A DNA stretch of 64,000 nt from Prosthecomicrobium pneumaticum (GTDB taxonomy: Bacteria > Pseudomonadota > Alphaproteobacteria > Rhizobiales > Kaistiaceae), in assembly GCF_014199915.1 (NCBI RefSeq), contig NZ_JACHOO010000001.1, positions 372,001 to 436,000 of the forward strand. Reading direction: 5' to 3'. Position 1 is the first letter of the stretch. Every line of letters begins with the position of its first letter. The translations under genes were made by a program, and so were the position numbers. The notes beneath the pieces were generated by a model that was not told the origin of the DNA, did no database searches, and saw nothing but the letters and a program-made list of their open reading frames with translations. This document shows positions 57,576 through 64,000 of this stretch, piece after piece.

Positions 57576-58064
57576 ATGCCGATGCCGCAATCCACGACGA
57601 AGACCGAGATCCCGATCGAGACCGCGCCGGCGCGGCGCAAGGATCGCGTCGCCTATGTCTCCTATCGCGCGCTCTTCACCCCGGCGCCGGAGCCGGGCTT
57701 CGTGCTCGGCTCGTTCCCCGACCTGCCCGAGGCGCTGGTCAAGGCGGCGGGCGAGGCGGAGGCGCGCGAGCAGGCGAACCTGACGCTCGCCGAGACGCTG
57801 CGCGCCCGGCTCTCGTCGCGCCAGCCGCTCTTCCCGGGCCTGCCGATCGAGGACGGTGAGCTGATCCCGGTCGACCCGGTGATCATCGCCAAGCTGGCGC
57901 TGATCGCCGCCTTCGAGCAGTCCTCGATCACGCCGAGCGAACTCGCCCGCCGGATGGGGGCCTCCGAACGCGACGCCCGCAGCGCCCTCGATCCGCTCGA
58001 GCCGACGCCGCTCACCGTGATGGGGGTCGCCATCGCCGCGATCGGCGAGGCGCTCGATCACTGA
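57576..58064 (+). CDS. HicB-like antitoxin family protein (no toxin seen)
   Basis: A 162-residue protein with a HicB-type N-terminal part (YVSYRALFTPAPEPGFVLGS, then FPDLPEALVKA) and a C-terminal helix-turn-helix (ITPSELARRMGASERDARSAL). HicB proteins neutralise the RNA-cleaving toxin HicA. No hicA-sized ORF with a double-stranded RNA-binding pattern lies on either side, so it appears to be an orphan. ATG 57576 with GGGGAACG is chosen; a longer ORF would start inside operator E. Confidence 0.7.
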   Translation: MPMPQSTTKTEIPIETAPARRKDRVAYVSYRALFTPAPEPGFVLGSFPDLPEALVKAAGEAEAREQANLTLAETLRARLSSRQPLFPGLPIEDGELIPVDPVIIAKLALIAAFEQSSITPSELARRMGASERDARSALDPLEPTPLTVMGVAIAAIGEALDH

Positions 58065-58147
58065 TCTCTGTGACCTCGGTCGCTTGCCTCGATCCCCTCC
58101 GGCTGACGATAGTGGGGAGATCGGACCGCAACGAGCGAGGAACCGCC

Positions 58148-58645
58148 ATGGATATCTTCCGCGCCCTCCGGGCCCTGCCGCTCTTCGAGGCCTTCGACGA
58201 AGCGGAGCTCACCACCCTCGCGGGCCTCGCCAAGGTCCGCAATTTCCCGAGCGGTGCGGTGCTGATGAGCCAGGGCGATTTCGGAACGTCGATGTTCGTC
58301 GTCACAGCCGGCAAGGCGCGCGTCACGCTGCACGCGCCGGGCGGGCCGAAGGAGATCGCCCTGCTCGGTCCGGGCGAGATGGCCGGCGAGATCTCCTTGC
58401 TGACCGGCGCAACCCGCACCGCGACGGTCACCGCGGTCGGCCGGCTCGAGGCGATCGAGATCGACAAGGCGACCTTCGGCACCATCGTCGCGATGCGCAA
58501 GCCCATCCTCGAGCGGATCGCCGCCGTGATCGAGCAGCGGCGGGCGGAGCTCGGCCGCGTCCGCCAGGATGCGCAGGCCTGGCGTACCGGCGGTTTCGGC
58601 TATCAGGAACTCGTCGCGAAAATGACGCAGCACTACGGGCGCTGA
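58148..58645 (+). CDS. Cyclic nucleotide-binding domain protein without DNA-binding domain
   Basis: A 165-residue protein with one CRP-type cyclic-nucleotide-binding fold (LFEAFDEAELTTLAGLA to about residue 125; the phosphate-binding stretch is GEMAGEISLLTGATRTATV). It lacks the helix-turn-helix of CRP/FNR regulators and ends in a short helix. GAGGAACC precedes the ATG. It is not a FixK. The ligand and partner are unknown. Confidence 0.88.
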   Translation: MDIFRALRALPLFEAFDEAELTTLAGLAKVRNFPSGAVLMSQGDFGTSMFVVTAGKARVTLHAPGGPKEIALLGPGEMAGEISLLTGATRTATVTAVGRLEAIEIDKATFGTIVAMRKPILERIAAVIEQRRAELGRVRQDAQAWRTGGFGYQELVAKMTQHYGR

Positions 58646-58670
58646 GGACCGACGTGCGGCTGCCGCGGGT

Positions 58671-59519
58671 TTATGGCGCGGCTGCCAGCGCCCGCCCGGC
58701 TTCAAGGATCGCCGCGTCGGTTGAGAGCGCCGTCGTCACGCTGCCGCGCCCCTCATTATAGGGTACGCCCATGAAGGCCGGGTCGCGCCACGGGCCGGTG
58801 GTGATCGTGATGCCGCGGAAAACGAGGCGTCCGCCGACGCGTGACAGGTGCATGCCGCCGGACGACGACCCGGTCGCGTCGCAATCGGTACGGTAGAAAT
58901 TCGTCGCCCGGCTCGAGCGCGGCACGCGGCGCACCTTGCAGCCCTGCGCCACAGGCGTGCCGCGGTCGATCGCCTCCATGCCGGCAGGATGGGCGGTGAC
59001 GACGATGAGCGAATCGCCGACGGCGACCGGCGTCGCGGTATCGACCGGGAACGGCTCGGCCCCTTCGACCGGGCCGACGAGCCGGACGATCGCATAGTCG
59101 TCGTTCGAACCGGCCTTCGGCGTCTTCGAGCCGAAGCGGGCGTTTGCCGGATCGACGGCGAGGTCGATCATCACCGAATCGGCCGCCTGGTTGCGGAAGA
59201 AGCACTTCGAGCGCGGCCGGCCCGAAGGCTCGAAGAAGATGTGTGCCGCGGTGAGCACCTGCCGGTCGGTGAGGAAGAGCGCGCCCGACCCGACCGAGGG
59301 CGACGGCGACAGGCAGCCGACATAGCCCGAGACCCGCCGGATCCGGCCGATCTCCTTGCCGCTCAGTCCGAGCGAGGGGCCGAGTTCGACGATCGAGCCG
59401 CGATCGTCGGTGCCGTCGATGATGTTGACGCGATGGAGGAGCCGCGGGTCGACGGATTCGGCCCGCAGCGCGGCGGTGAGGAGGAGCAGGAGCGAGAGCA
59501 GGAGGACGGCGTGTTTCAT
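58671..59519 (-). CDS. Secreted trypsin-like serine protease
   Basis: A 282-residue protein with a signal peptide (residues 1 to about 20) and a trypsin-like fold. His in LTAAHIFF, Asp in NDDYAIVRL, Ser in DATGSSSGGMHLS. The usual Asp before the catalytic Ser is replaced by Ser. Two Cys pairs are possible. It is convergent with the cyclic-nucleotide-binding gene. The ribosome-binding site is weak; ATG 59531 is an alternative. Confidence 0.82.
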   Translation of the reverse strand: MKHAVLLLSLLLLLTAALRAESVDPRLLHRVNIIDGTDDRGSIVELGPSLGLSGKEIGRIRRVSGYVGCLSPSPSVGSGALFLTDRQVLTAAHIFFEPSGRPRSKCFFRNQAADSVMIDLAVDPANARFGSKTPKAGSNDDYAIVRLVGPVEGAEPFPVDTATPVAVGDSLIVVTAHPAGMEAIDRGTPVAQGCKVRRVPRSSRATNFYRTDCDATGSSSGGMHLSRVGGRLVFRGITITTGPWRDPAFMGVPYNEGRGSVTTALSTDAAILEAGRALAAAP

Positions 59520-59563
59520 GCGCCGGACCATGCCACGCGCCGCGCCGGCGTCAACGCGGCGCG

Positions 59564-60346
59564 TCAGCTCTCGTCGTTGGGGATGGCGAGCAGCGTGCCG
59601 CACGCCTTGCAGTGCACCGCGTCGGGATCGTGCCGCAGCAGCCCGCAGGTCGGACAGGGATAGACCACCTTGTGCGGGCGGACGATCGCCTGGGCGAGCC
59701 GCACGAAGAGCGAGATGCCGGCGACCATCGTCACGATCGAGACGAGCTTGCCGAGCGCGCCGGGCAGCGTGATGTCGCCGAATCCGGTCGTGGTCAGCGT
59801 CGCGATCGTGAAATAGAGCGCGTCGACATAGCCCGTCAGCTGCGGGTGGCTGCCGAGGAAGATCGTATAGACGAAGCCGGTGACGACGAAGACGAAGGTC
59901 AGAAGCGTGGCGACGCTCTTCACGACGTCTTCCCAGCGCGTGTCGTCGAGACGGCGCCCGAGCGTGCGCCAGAAGAGGTCGCTGTGAACGAGCGACCAGA
60001 GCTTCAGAACGCGCAGGAACCCCAGATTGAAGAGCCATTGCGGCGCGAGCAGCGTCGACAGGACGAAGAGGTCGATCCACATGCTCGGCCGGCGCCACCA
60101 CGGCCGCTCGGGCGAGAAGGCGAGCATCCGCGCCCCGATGTCGAGCGCCAGCAGCGCGGCGAGCGCGTAATCGACCGGCAGGAAGTACCGCGTCTCGCGG
60201 ATTACCGGCGCAGCGATGAAGAAGCCGATGACGACGATGTCGATCGAGAGAACGGCGAGGCGGAAGCGGGCCGAGCGCCGCGTCTCGCCGTAATAGAGAG
60301 CCCGGAGGCGGCGGCGGAAGCGTTCGGTTCGATCGGTGGCGGGCAC
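59564..60346 (-). CDS. Potassium-channel-like protein with C-terminal zinc ribbon
   Basis: A 260-residue membrane protein with a voltage-sensor-like N-terminal helix set (about 25-150) and a pore domain. The selectivity filter is TLTTTGFGD instead of TVGYGD. The C-terminus has CPTCGLLRHDPDAVHCKACG, a four-Cys zinc ribbon rare in such channels. The start is GTG at 60346. Upstream of the protease gene on the same strand with a 44-bp gap. Confidence 0.88.
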   Translation of the reverse strand: MPATDRTERFRRRLRALYYGETRRSARFRLAVLSIDIVVIGFFIAAPVIRETRYFLPVDYALAALLALDIGARMLAFSPERPWWRRPSMWIDLFVLSTLLAPQWLFNLGFLRVLKLWSLVHSDLFWRTLGRRLDDTRWEDVVKSVATLLTFVFVVTGFVYTIFLGSHPQLTGYVDALYFTIATLTTTGFGDITLPGALGKLVSIVTMVAGISLFVRLAQAIVRPHKVVYPCPTCGLLRHDPDAVHCKACGTLLAIPNDES

Positions 60347-60517
60347 GGCGGTCCTGTCGGTTCGGGCGGGTCAGTCTAGGCGTCGGGTGCCGCGCCCGGA
60401 AGCGGCCCGCCGCGTGGACAGCGGCCGGCCGCCATGCCATGAAAGCGGAAAATCCACCTTCCGAACTCTCGGCATCGAGATCTCGTCGTCAAGAATCGTG
60501 TCTCTCAGGGAAATCCC

Positions 60518-60928
60518 ATGTCCGACATCCGCGTCATCGCCGGCCCCTATACGTTCGAAGCCCGTTTCGAGGCCGATGCTCCGAAGACCGTCGCGGCGTT
60601 CAAGGCCCACATGCCCTTCGTCAGCAAGGTGGTGCACGTCCGCTGGAGCGGCGAAGGCGTCTGGATCCCGCTCGGCGAGCTCGATTTCGGCGTCGGCTAC
60701 GAGAATCATACGAGCTATCCGGCGCCGGGCCAGATCATCCTCTATCCCGGCGGCATCAGCGAGACGGAGATCCTGCTCGCCTATGGCGGCGTGCATTTCG
60801 CCTCCAAGATGGGCCAGCTCGCCGGCAATCATTTCCTCACCCTCACCTCCGGCCTCGAGAACCTCACCGCGCTCGGCAAGATGACGCTTTGGGAAGGCGC
60901 CCAGCCGATCCGCTTCGAAGCGCTCTGA
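60518..60928 (+). CDS. DUF3830 family protein
   Basis: A 136-residue protein matching DUF3830, a family with a cyclophilin-like beta fold. Segments VHVRWSGEGVWIPLGEL, ENHTSYPAPGQIILYPGG and the Gly-rich AYGGVHFASKMGQLAGNHF are typical. The function is unknown. Members often sit near transporters or amidohydrolases; here it stands alone. Confidence 0.8.
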   Translation: MSDIRVIAGPYTFEARFEADAPKTVAAFKAHMPFVSKVVHVRWSGEGVWIPLGELDFGVGYENHTSYPAPGQIILYPGGISETEILLAYGGVHFASKMGQLAGNHFLTLTSGLENLTALGKMTLWEGAQPIRFEAL

Positions 60929-61123
60929 GCGGGCGCCCGCATCGTCCAACGGACCGCGCCGGGCGGTTTTTCGGCGCGGTCCGGCTTGATTCCGATGCCA
61001 CGACGCCGTTTGGCCGTCCCCTCCTCTTGTTTCGGCCGCCGAGCCGGCCCTATGATCGTCGAGCCGGTCGGGTGCGTGGCGGCGCCCGATGGCGATAACG
61101 GATCTGCACGCGAGGAGAGAGCG

Positions 61124-61297
61124 ATGCAGTCGAGGCACCGGGAATTGCGCAATCTGGCGGAAGAGGCACGGACCCACGGGGCGCTGGCGGCCGCCGTCAA
61201 TCTCGAACGTGCGGCCGACATGCTGCTGCAGAGCGAGGGGCGCGGCGAGAGCGAACCGCGGAACTCGGACAGCGCGGAAGATGCCTCGGGCGGATAA
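61124..61297 (+). CDS. Small helical hypothetical protein
   Basis: A 57-residue ORF with GAGGAGAGA before its ATG. It has a charged, helix-forming N-terminal half (RHRELRNLAEEARTHGALAA) and an acidic tail. No family recognised. It is short and could be spurious. Confidence 0.45.
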   Translation: MQSRHRELRNLAEEARTHGALAAAVNLERAADMLLQSEGRGESEPRNSDSAEDASGG

Positions 61298-61396
61298 GTT
61301 CGGCCGACGTCTTGACCCGGTCCGGCCCGGCGACTAGCTTCCGGCCGCCTCGCGAAGGACGGCCGCCGATCGGTAGCCGAGTCCGCTTCAGCGGGC

Positions 61397-61471
61397 GGGC
61401 GGGTAGCTCAGTGGTAGAGCAGTTGACTTTTAATCAACTGGTCGCGGGTTCGATCCCCGCCCCGCTCACCA
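61397..61471 (+). tRNA. tRNA-Lys (anticodon UUU)
   Basis: A full cloverleaf: acceptor GGGCGGG/CCCGCTC with one G-U pair, D-stem GCTC/GAGC, anticodon stem GTTGA/TCAAC with TTT at 61429-61431, T-arm GCGGGTTCGATCCCCGC, discriminator A and encoded CCA. Confidence 0.97.
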
Positions 61472-61528
61472 ATGATTTCAAGCACTTAGCGGACGGCCTC
61501 TGAGAACGCACCGGGAACATGAGACCCC

Positions 61529-61560
61529 GTGAGACCTCAAAAAAGGTCTCACGTGAGACC
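61529..61560. repeat. GAGACC inverted repeats and 16-bp palindrome after tRNA-Lys
   Basis: GTGAGACCT (61529-61537) and AGGTCTCAC (61544-61552) form a 9-bp stem. The second arm also starts the perfect palindrome GGTCTCACGTGAGACC (61545-61560). A further GAGACC lies at 61521. No T tract follows. It could be a terminator for the tRNA, an operator or a protein-binding site. Confidence 0.7.
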
Positions 61561-61724
61561 TTGTTGCGGATTCCCGGGCTTTTGGCTGTTGCCGGTCTGG
61601 ACCGCACGGCTTGTGCGGCGCACGCGAAGCCGGGCGGCAGCGGGACCCGCCGTGCGGCCGCCTGTCCCGGTAGGCAAGTGGGCGGCGGGATGCTAGGCAG
61701 GATGGGGTCACAGGGGGGCGTCCG

Positions 61725-62114
61725 TTGAAGGCTTGGTGGCGGCGGGAGAGGTCCTGGGTCGCGCTCGTCGCGGCCTGTTTCCTCATTCTCCAATCGCTCA
61801 CCGGCGCCTTGGCCATGGGCGGAAGGGCCGATCCGGCCGCGCTCGACGCCTTCGGCAACGTGATCTGCACCGCCCATGGCGCCGACGCCGCGCCGGCCGG
61901 TGGCGACTCCGGCGGCCCCCGCCATCTCCCCGATTGCTGCCTGTTCGGCTGCAGCCTGTTCGGCGCGGTCGTCCTGCCGGCCCCGGCCGCGGCAGGACTG
62001 ATCCTCGCCCGCGAAGCCGGGCCGGCGCCCCTCCTCCCGCAGTCCGCCGTACCGCATCGGCCGGGCCGCCGCGGCGCCCCCGCCAGTCCGCGTGCACCAC
62101 CCACCCTCGCCTGA
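61725..62114 (+). CDS. DUF2946-like small secreted or membrane protein
   Basis: A 129-residue ORF starting at TTG after GGGGGGCG. It has a signal-like N-terminal helix (about 10-31), VICTAHGADA, and CCLFGCSLFG with clustered Cys, then a Pro/Arg-rich tail. The Cys/His pattern fits DUF2946, often found with metal-transport genes. It precedes a cobalamin riboswitch and a cobalt permease. The start is uncertain. Confidence 0.6.
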   Translation: MKAWWRRERSWVALVAACFLILQSLTGALAMGGRADPAALDAFGNVICTAHGADAAPAGGDSGGPRHLPDCCLFGCSLFGAVVLPAPAAAGLILAREAGPAPLLPQSAVPHRPGRRGAPASPRAPPTLA

Positions 62115-62249
62115 GACGAGGCGCCTGCCGTAAGCGCGGCGCACCGCGATACGCCGGCCCGGCGACGCGCGACCGCGCTCGTCGTGCGGTCCCCATGCGG
62201 GCCGGCTGAGCTTGACGGGAGGCGGGCGCTGCCCCCTCCTCGCAGGGTG

Positions 62250-62440
62250 CATGGTGTCCTTCGCTGCGGCGACGCATCGACGGATGAAACGGGAACGGGG
62301 AAGGGCCGGCAGCGGCCCGAAGCCCCGACCGCCCCCGCGACTGTGAGCGGCGAGCGGCCTTCCGAAACGCCACTGGTTCCTCCTCGAAGGGCCGGGAAGG
62401 CGGAAGGCCGCGGTGACCCGCGAGTCAGGAGACCGGCCAT
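62250..62440 (+). promoter_or_regulatory. Cobalamin riboswitch
   Basis: The region shows the conserved blocks in order: GGTGTCC near 62254, ATGAAACGGGAACGGGGAA, GCCCCCGCGACTGTGAGCGG, the B12 box GCCACTGG (62369-62376), CCGGGAAGGCG, and GACCCGCGAGTCAGGAGACC ending at 62434. It lies in the 5' leader of the CbiM-like gene, so B12 should lower its expression. Confidence 0.92.
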
Positions 62441-62491
62441 GCGTAGGACGTGCAACCGAACGCCGTCGGGTGAGACGGCAAGGAGACCGAC

Positions 62492-63169
62492 ATGCATATC
62501 GAACCCGGCCTCGTTTCCGAGGCCAAGATCGGACTGAGCTACGCCACCGCCGCCGGCGCAGGGGTCTACGCCCTGAAGCTCGCCGCCGACGCGATCCGTG
62601 CGCAGGGCTTCGCGTCCCTCGCCGGACGGAGCGTTGCGACCACCGCGCTGGTGTTCTCGTTCTTCGAGGTGCTGCCGCACTATCCGGTCGGGGTTTCCGA
62701 GGTCCATCTGATCCTCGGCTCGACGCTCTTCCTCGTCTTCGGCCTCGCGCCTGCGGCGATCGGGCTCGCGCTCGGCCTGCTGATCCAGGGTCTGTTCTTC
62801 GCGCCCTTCGACCTGCCGCAATACGGCATGAACGTGACGACCCTGCTCGTGCCGCTCTTTGCGCTCACCGCCGTCGCCCGACGGATCATCGCGCCGGACA
62901 CGCCCTATGTGGCGCTGCGCTACCGGCAGGCGCTCGCCCTCTCCACGACCTATCAGGCCGGCATCGTCCTCTGGGTGGCCTTCTGGGCCTTCTACGGCCA
63001 CGGCTTCTCCGCCGAGAACACAGCGGCGATCGCCAGCTTCGGCGGCGCCTACATGCTGGTGATCGTGATCGAGCCGCTCGTCGATCTCGCGGTGCTCGCG
63101 GTCGCCAAGGCGCTCAACGGCCTGCGCGGCACGCCGCTGCTCGAACGGCGGCTCTACGAGGCCGCCTGA
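62492..63169 (+). CDS. CbiM-like cobalt ECF transporter substrate-specific permease
   Basis: A 225-residue membrane protein with about six to seven helices. It begins MHIEPGLVSEAKIGLSYATA; the N-terminal Met-His is the metal-binding feature of CbiM proteins. It has FFEVLPHYPVGVSEVHLILG and FAPFDLPQYGMNVTTLL, typical of the family. The upstream riboswitch supports a role in cobalt uptake for B12. No CbiN, CbiQ or CbiO partner is seen before the window ends. CAAGGAGACCG precedes the ATG. Confidence 0.88.
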   Translation: MHIEPGLVSEAKIGLSYATAAGAGVYALKLAADAIRAQGFASLAGRSVATTALVFSFFEVLPHYPVGVSEVHLILGSTLFLVFGLAPAAIGLALGLLIQGLFFAPFDLPQYGMNVTTLLVPLFALTAVARRIIAPDTPYVALRYRQALALSTTYQAGIVLWVAFWAFYGHGFSAENTAAIASFGGAYMLVIVIEPLVDLAVLAVAKALNGLRGTPLLERRLYEAA

Positions 63170-63211
63170 GGCTCGGGGCCGCGGCTCTTCGGTCGCGCCC
63201 CGCCGACATCG

Positions 63212-63240
63212 CTCCGGGAGGCCCCCCGCGCCTCCCGGAG
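63212..63240. terminator. Hairpin after the CbiM-like gene
   Basis: A perfect 10-bp stem (CTCCGGGAGG / CCTCCCGGAG) with a 9-base loop, 43 bp after the stop. No T tract follows, so termination is uncertain. Confidence 0.4.
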
Positions 63241-63325
63241 AAGATCCAATCCCGCTCCGGAACCCCGGGAGACCCGTCATCCGCACGCGAAACGCACTCG
63301 CGCCCCGGCGCCGGACCCTGCCGCG

Positions 63326-63730
63326 ATGAGGCATGGGCCGGCACGGACGATCCGGGACGAACTCGCCGCGCTCCGCCGTGCGGCGAGCGGCCTCGTCGCG
63401 CTCGCGCTCCTGCTGCCGGTCCTCCTCGGCGCCCTCGCCTCGCCGGACCTCATAAGCAACAGGGCGCTCGTCGCATCGCTCGCGGTGCTCTGCGGCGACG
63501 ATGCCGGGCCGGGTCACGGCGGTGCGCCGATCGGGTCGTTCGGCTGCGATCTCTGCCCGGTCGCCTGCGCGGCCGGCTGTGCCGTGCCTCCGGCCGCCCC
63601 GGCGCTCGTTCGATCGGACCCGCCCGACCGGCGCGCCCGTTTCGCTCTCGCCCGCGAAGGCGACCTCGTCGCCGGCCGGAAGCCGGCCGAGGACGGCCTG
63701 CCGCGCGGTCCTCCGGTTTCGGACGCCTGA
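63326..63730 (+). CDS. DUF2946-like small membrane protein
   Basis: A 134-residue ORF with a membrane helix at about 20-42, AVLCGDDAGPGHGG and FGCDLCPVACAAGC. The Cys/His pattern again suggests DUF2946 and metal binding. It lies between the CbiM-like gene and a PepSY gene, a common grouping. The C-terminal half is charged and may be disordered. Confidence 0.6.
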   Translation: MRHGPARTIRDELAALRRAASGLVALALLLPVLLGALASPDLISNRALVASLAVLCGDDAGPGHGGAPIGSFGCDLCPVACAAGCAVPPAAPALVRSDPPDRRARFALAREGDLVAGRKPAEDGLPRGPPVSDA

Positions 63731-63792
63731 GATCCCGCCTCATCAACCGCGCCGCTCCGGCGCATCGATCTCTCACGTCCTTCGGGTTTTTC

Positions 63793-64000
63793 ATGTCGAC
63801 GATCACACAGCCGGCGGCCGATGCCGCGGCGAGCACCCGGCTCTACCGGGCGGTCTGGCGCTGGCATTTCTATGCCGGCCTCTATGTCGTGCCCTTCCTC
63901 GTCATGCTCGTCCTCACCGGACTCGTCATGATGATCTATTCCGACCGCAGCAACGAACTGGGCTGGGTGCCCGACGTCGCGGTCGGCGGTGGTCTGCGGC
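63793..64000 (+). CDS. PepSY-associated membrane protein (5' part)
   Basis: The first 69 codons of an ORF that runs off the window. It begins with a short leader, then LYRAVWRWHFYAGLYVVPFL, typical of PepSY-associated TM proteins, and a hydrophobic helix with LVMMIYSDR. Such proteins are linked to iron or cobalt uptake and surface reductases. Confidence 0.75.
   Translation, partial: MSTITQPAADAAASTRLYRAVWRWHFYAGLYVVPFLVMLVLTGLVMMIYSDRSNELGWVPDVAVGGGLR

Noticed and set aside
58148-58645. Cyclic-nucleotide-binding protein as the missing FixK
   Set aside because: It has no helix-turn-helix, so it cannot bind the anaeroboxes.
61397-61560. tRNA-linked integration site with an island
   Set aside because: No integrase, no repeat of the tRNA 3' end and no phage genes are seen in the remaining 2.5 kb.
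61434-62252. Minus-strand ORF ending in GAGIEPATS
   Set aside because: Its C-terminus is the translated antisense of tRNA-Lys, a well-known annotation artefact.

Overview
The window is GC-rich DNA (not computed exactly) from an alphaproteobacterium, most likely of the order Hyphomicrobiales (Rhizobiales). Four things point there: a FixL/FixJ oxygen-sensing pair with the FixL haem PAS motifs, FixK/FNR-type boxes, SOS boxes of the alphaproteobacterial GTTC-N7-GTTC kind, and the gene order rpsB-tsf-pyrH-frr-uppS-cdsA-dxr-rseP-bamA-lpxD-fabZ-lpxA-lpxI-lpxB next to gltA, gltX, comEC and lexA. No insertion sequence, prophage, CRISPR array or rRNA operon was seen. One tRNA (Lys, UUU) is present.

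Positions 1-13.8 kb hold respiration and low-oxygen control. cydDC faces cydABX across a shared gap with a perfect palindromic FixK/FNR box. fixL-fixJ follows, then a 73-aa ORF behind a second box, a receiver protein with an in-frame 39-bp tandem duplication, a type II NADH dehydrogenase, a 3'-truncated M50 protease remnant, a GGDEF-EAL protein, a NUDIX hydrolase, and a CBS-BON protein behind a third box. Positions 13.8-24.6 kb hold a Dps-like ferritin, a lipoate-ligase-like protein, glutamine-dependent NAD synthetase, a host-attachment-family protein, a DUF488 protein, lexA, comEC, gltX and gltA.

Positions 24.6-43.2 kb are a long minus-strand block running from translation (rpsB, tsf, frr) through pyrH, undecaprenyl-PP and CDP-diacylglycerol synthesis, dxr, rseP and bamA to lipid A synthesis. 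It contains internal hairpins and a good sigma70-type promoter before rpsB. dnaE lies upstream. In front of dnaE is an unlisted 32-residue membrane peptide gene whose promoter contains a perfect SOS box, a strong candidate for a SidA-like SOS division inhibitor.

Positions 43.4-58.1 kb are an accessory catabolic region: a sugar-type ABC importer (binding protein, a fused ATPase-permease, a second permease), three short-chain dehydrogenases, a Baeyer-Villiger monooxygenase, an MBL-fold hydrolase, an iron-type alcohol dehydrogenase, an aldehyde dehydrogenase and a GntR regulator. The enzyme classes fit the route cyclic alcohol to ketone to lactone to hydroxy acid to oxo acid to dicarboxylate. 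Five copies of an AT-rich operator built from GTA-N-TAC heptamers at 8-bp spacing lie in the promoters of the region, which suggests one dedicated regulon.

Positions 58.1-64 kb hold a lone cyclic-nucleotide-binding domain protein, a trypsin-like protease, a K+-channel-like protein with a zinc ribbon, a DUF3830 protein, tRNA-Lys, and a cobalt/B12 locus: a cobalamin riboswitch ahead of a CbiM-like permease, flanked by two DUF2946-like proteins and a PepSY protein cut by the window end.
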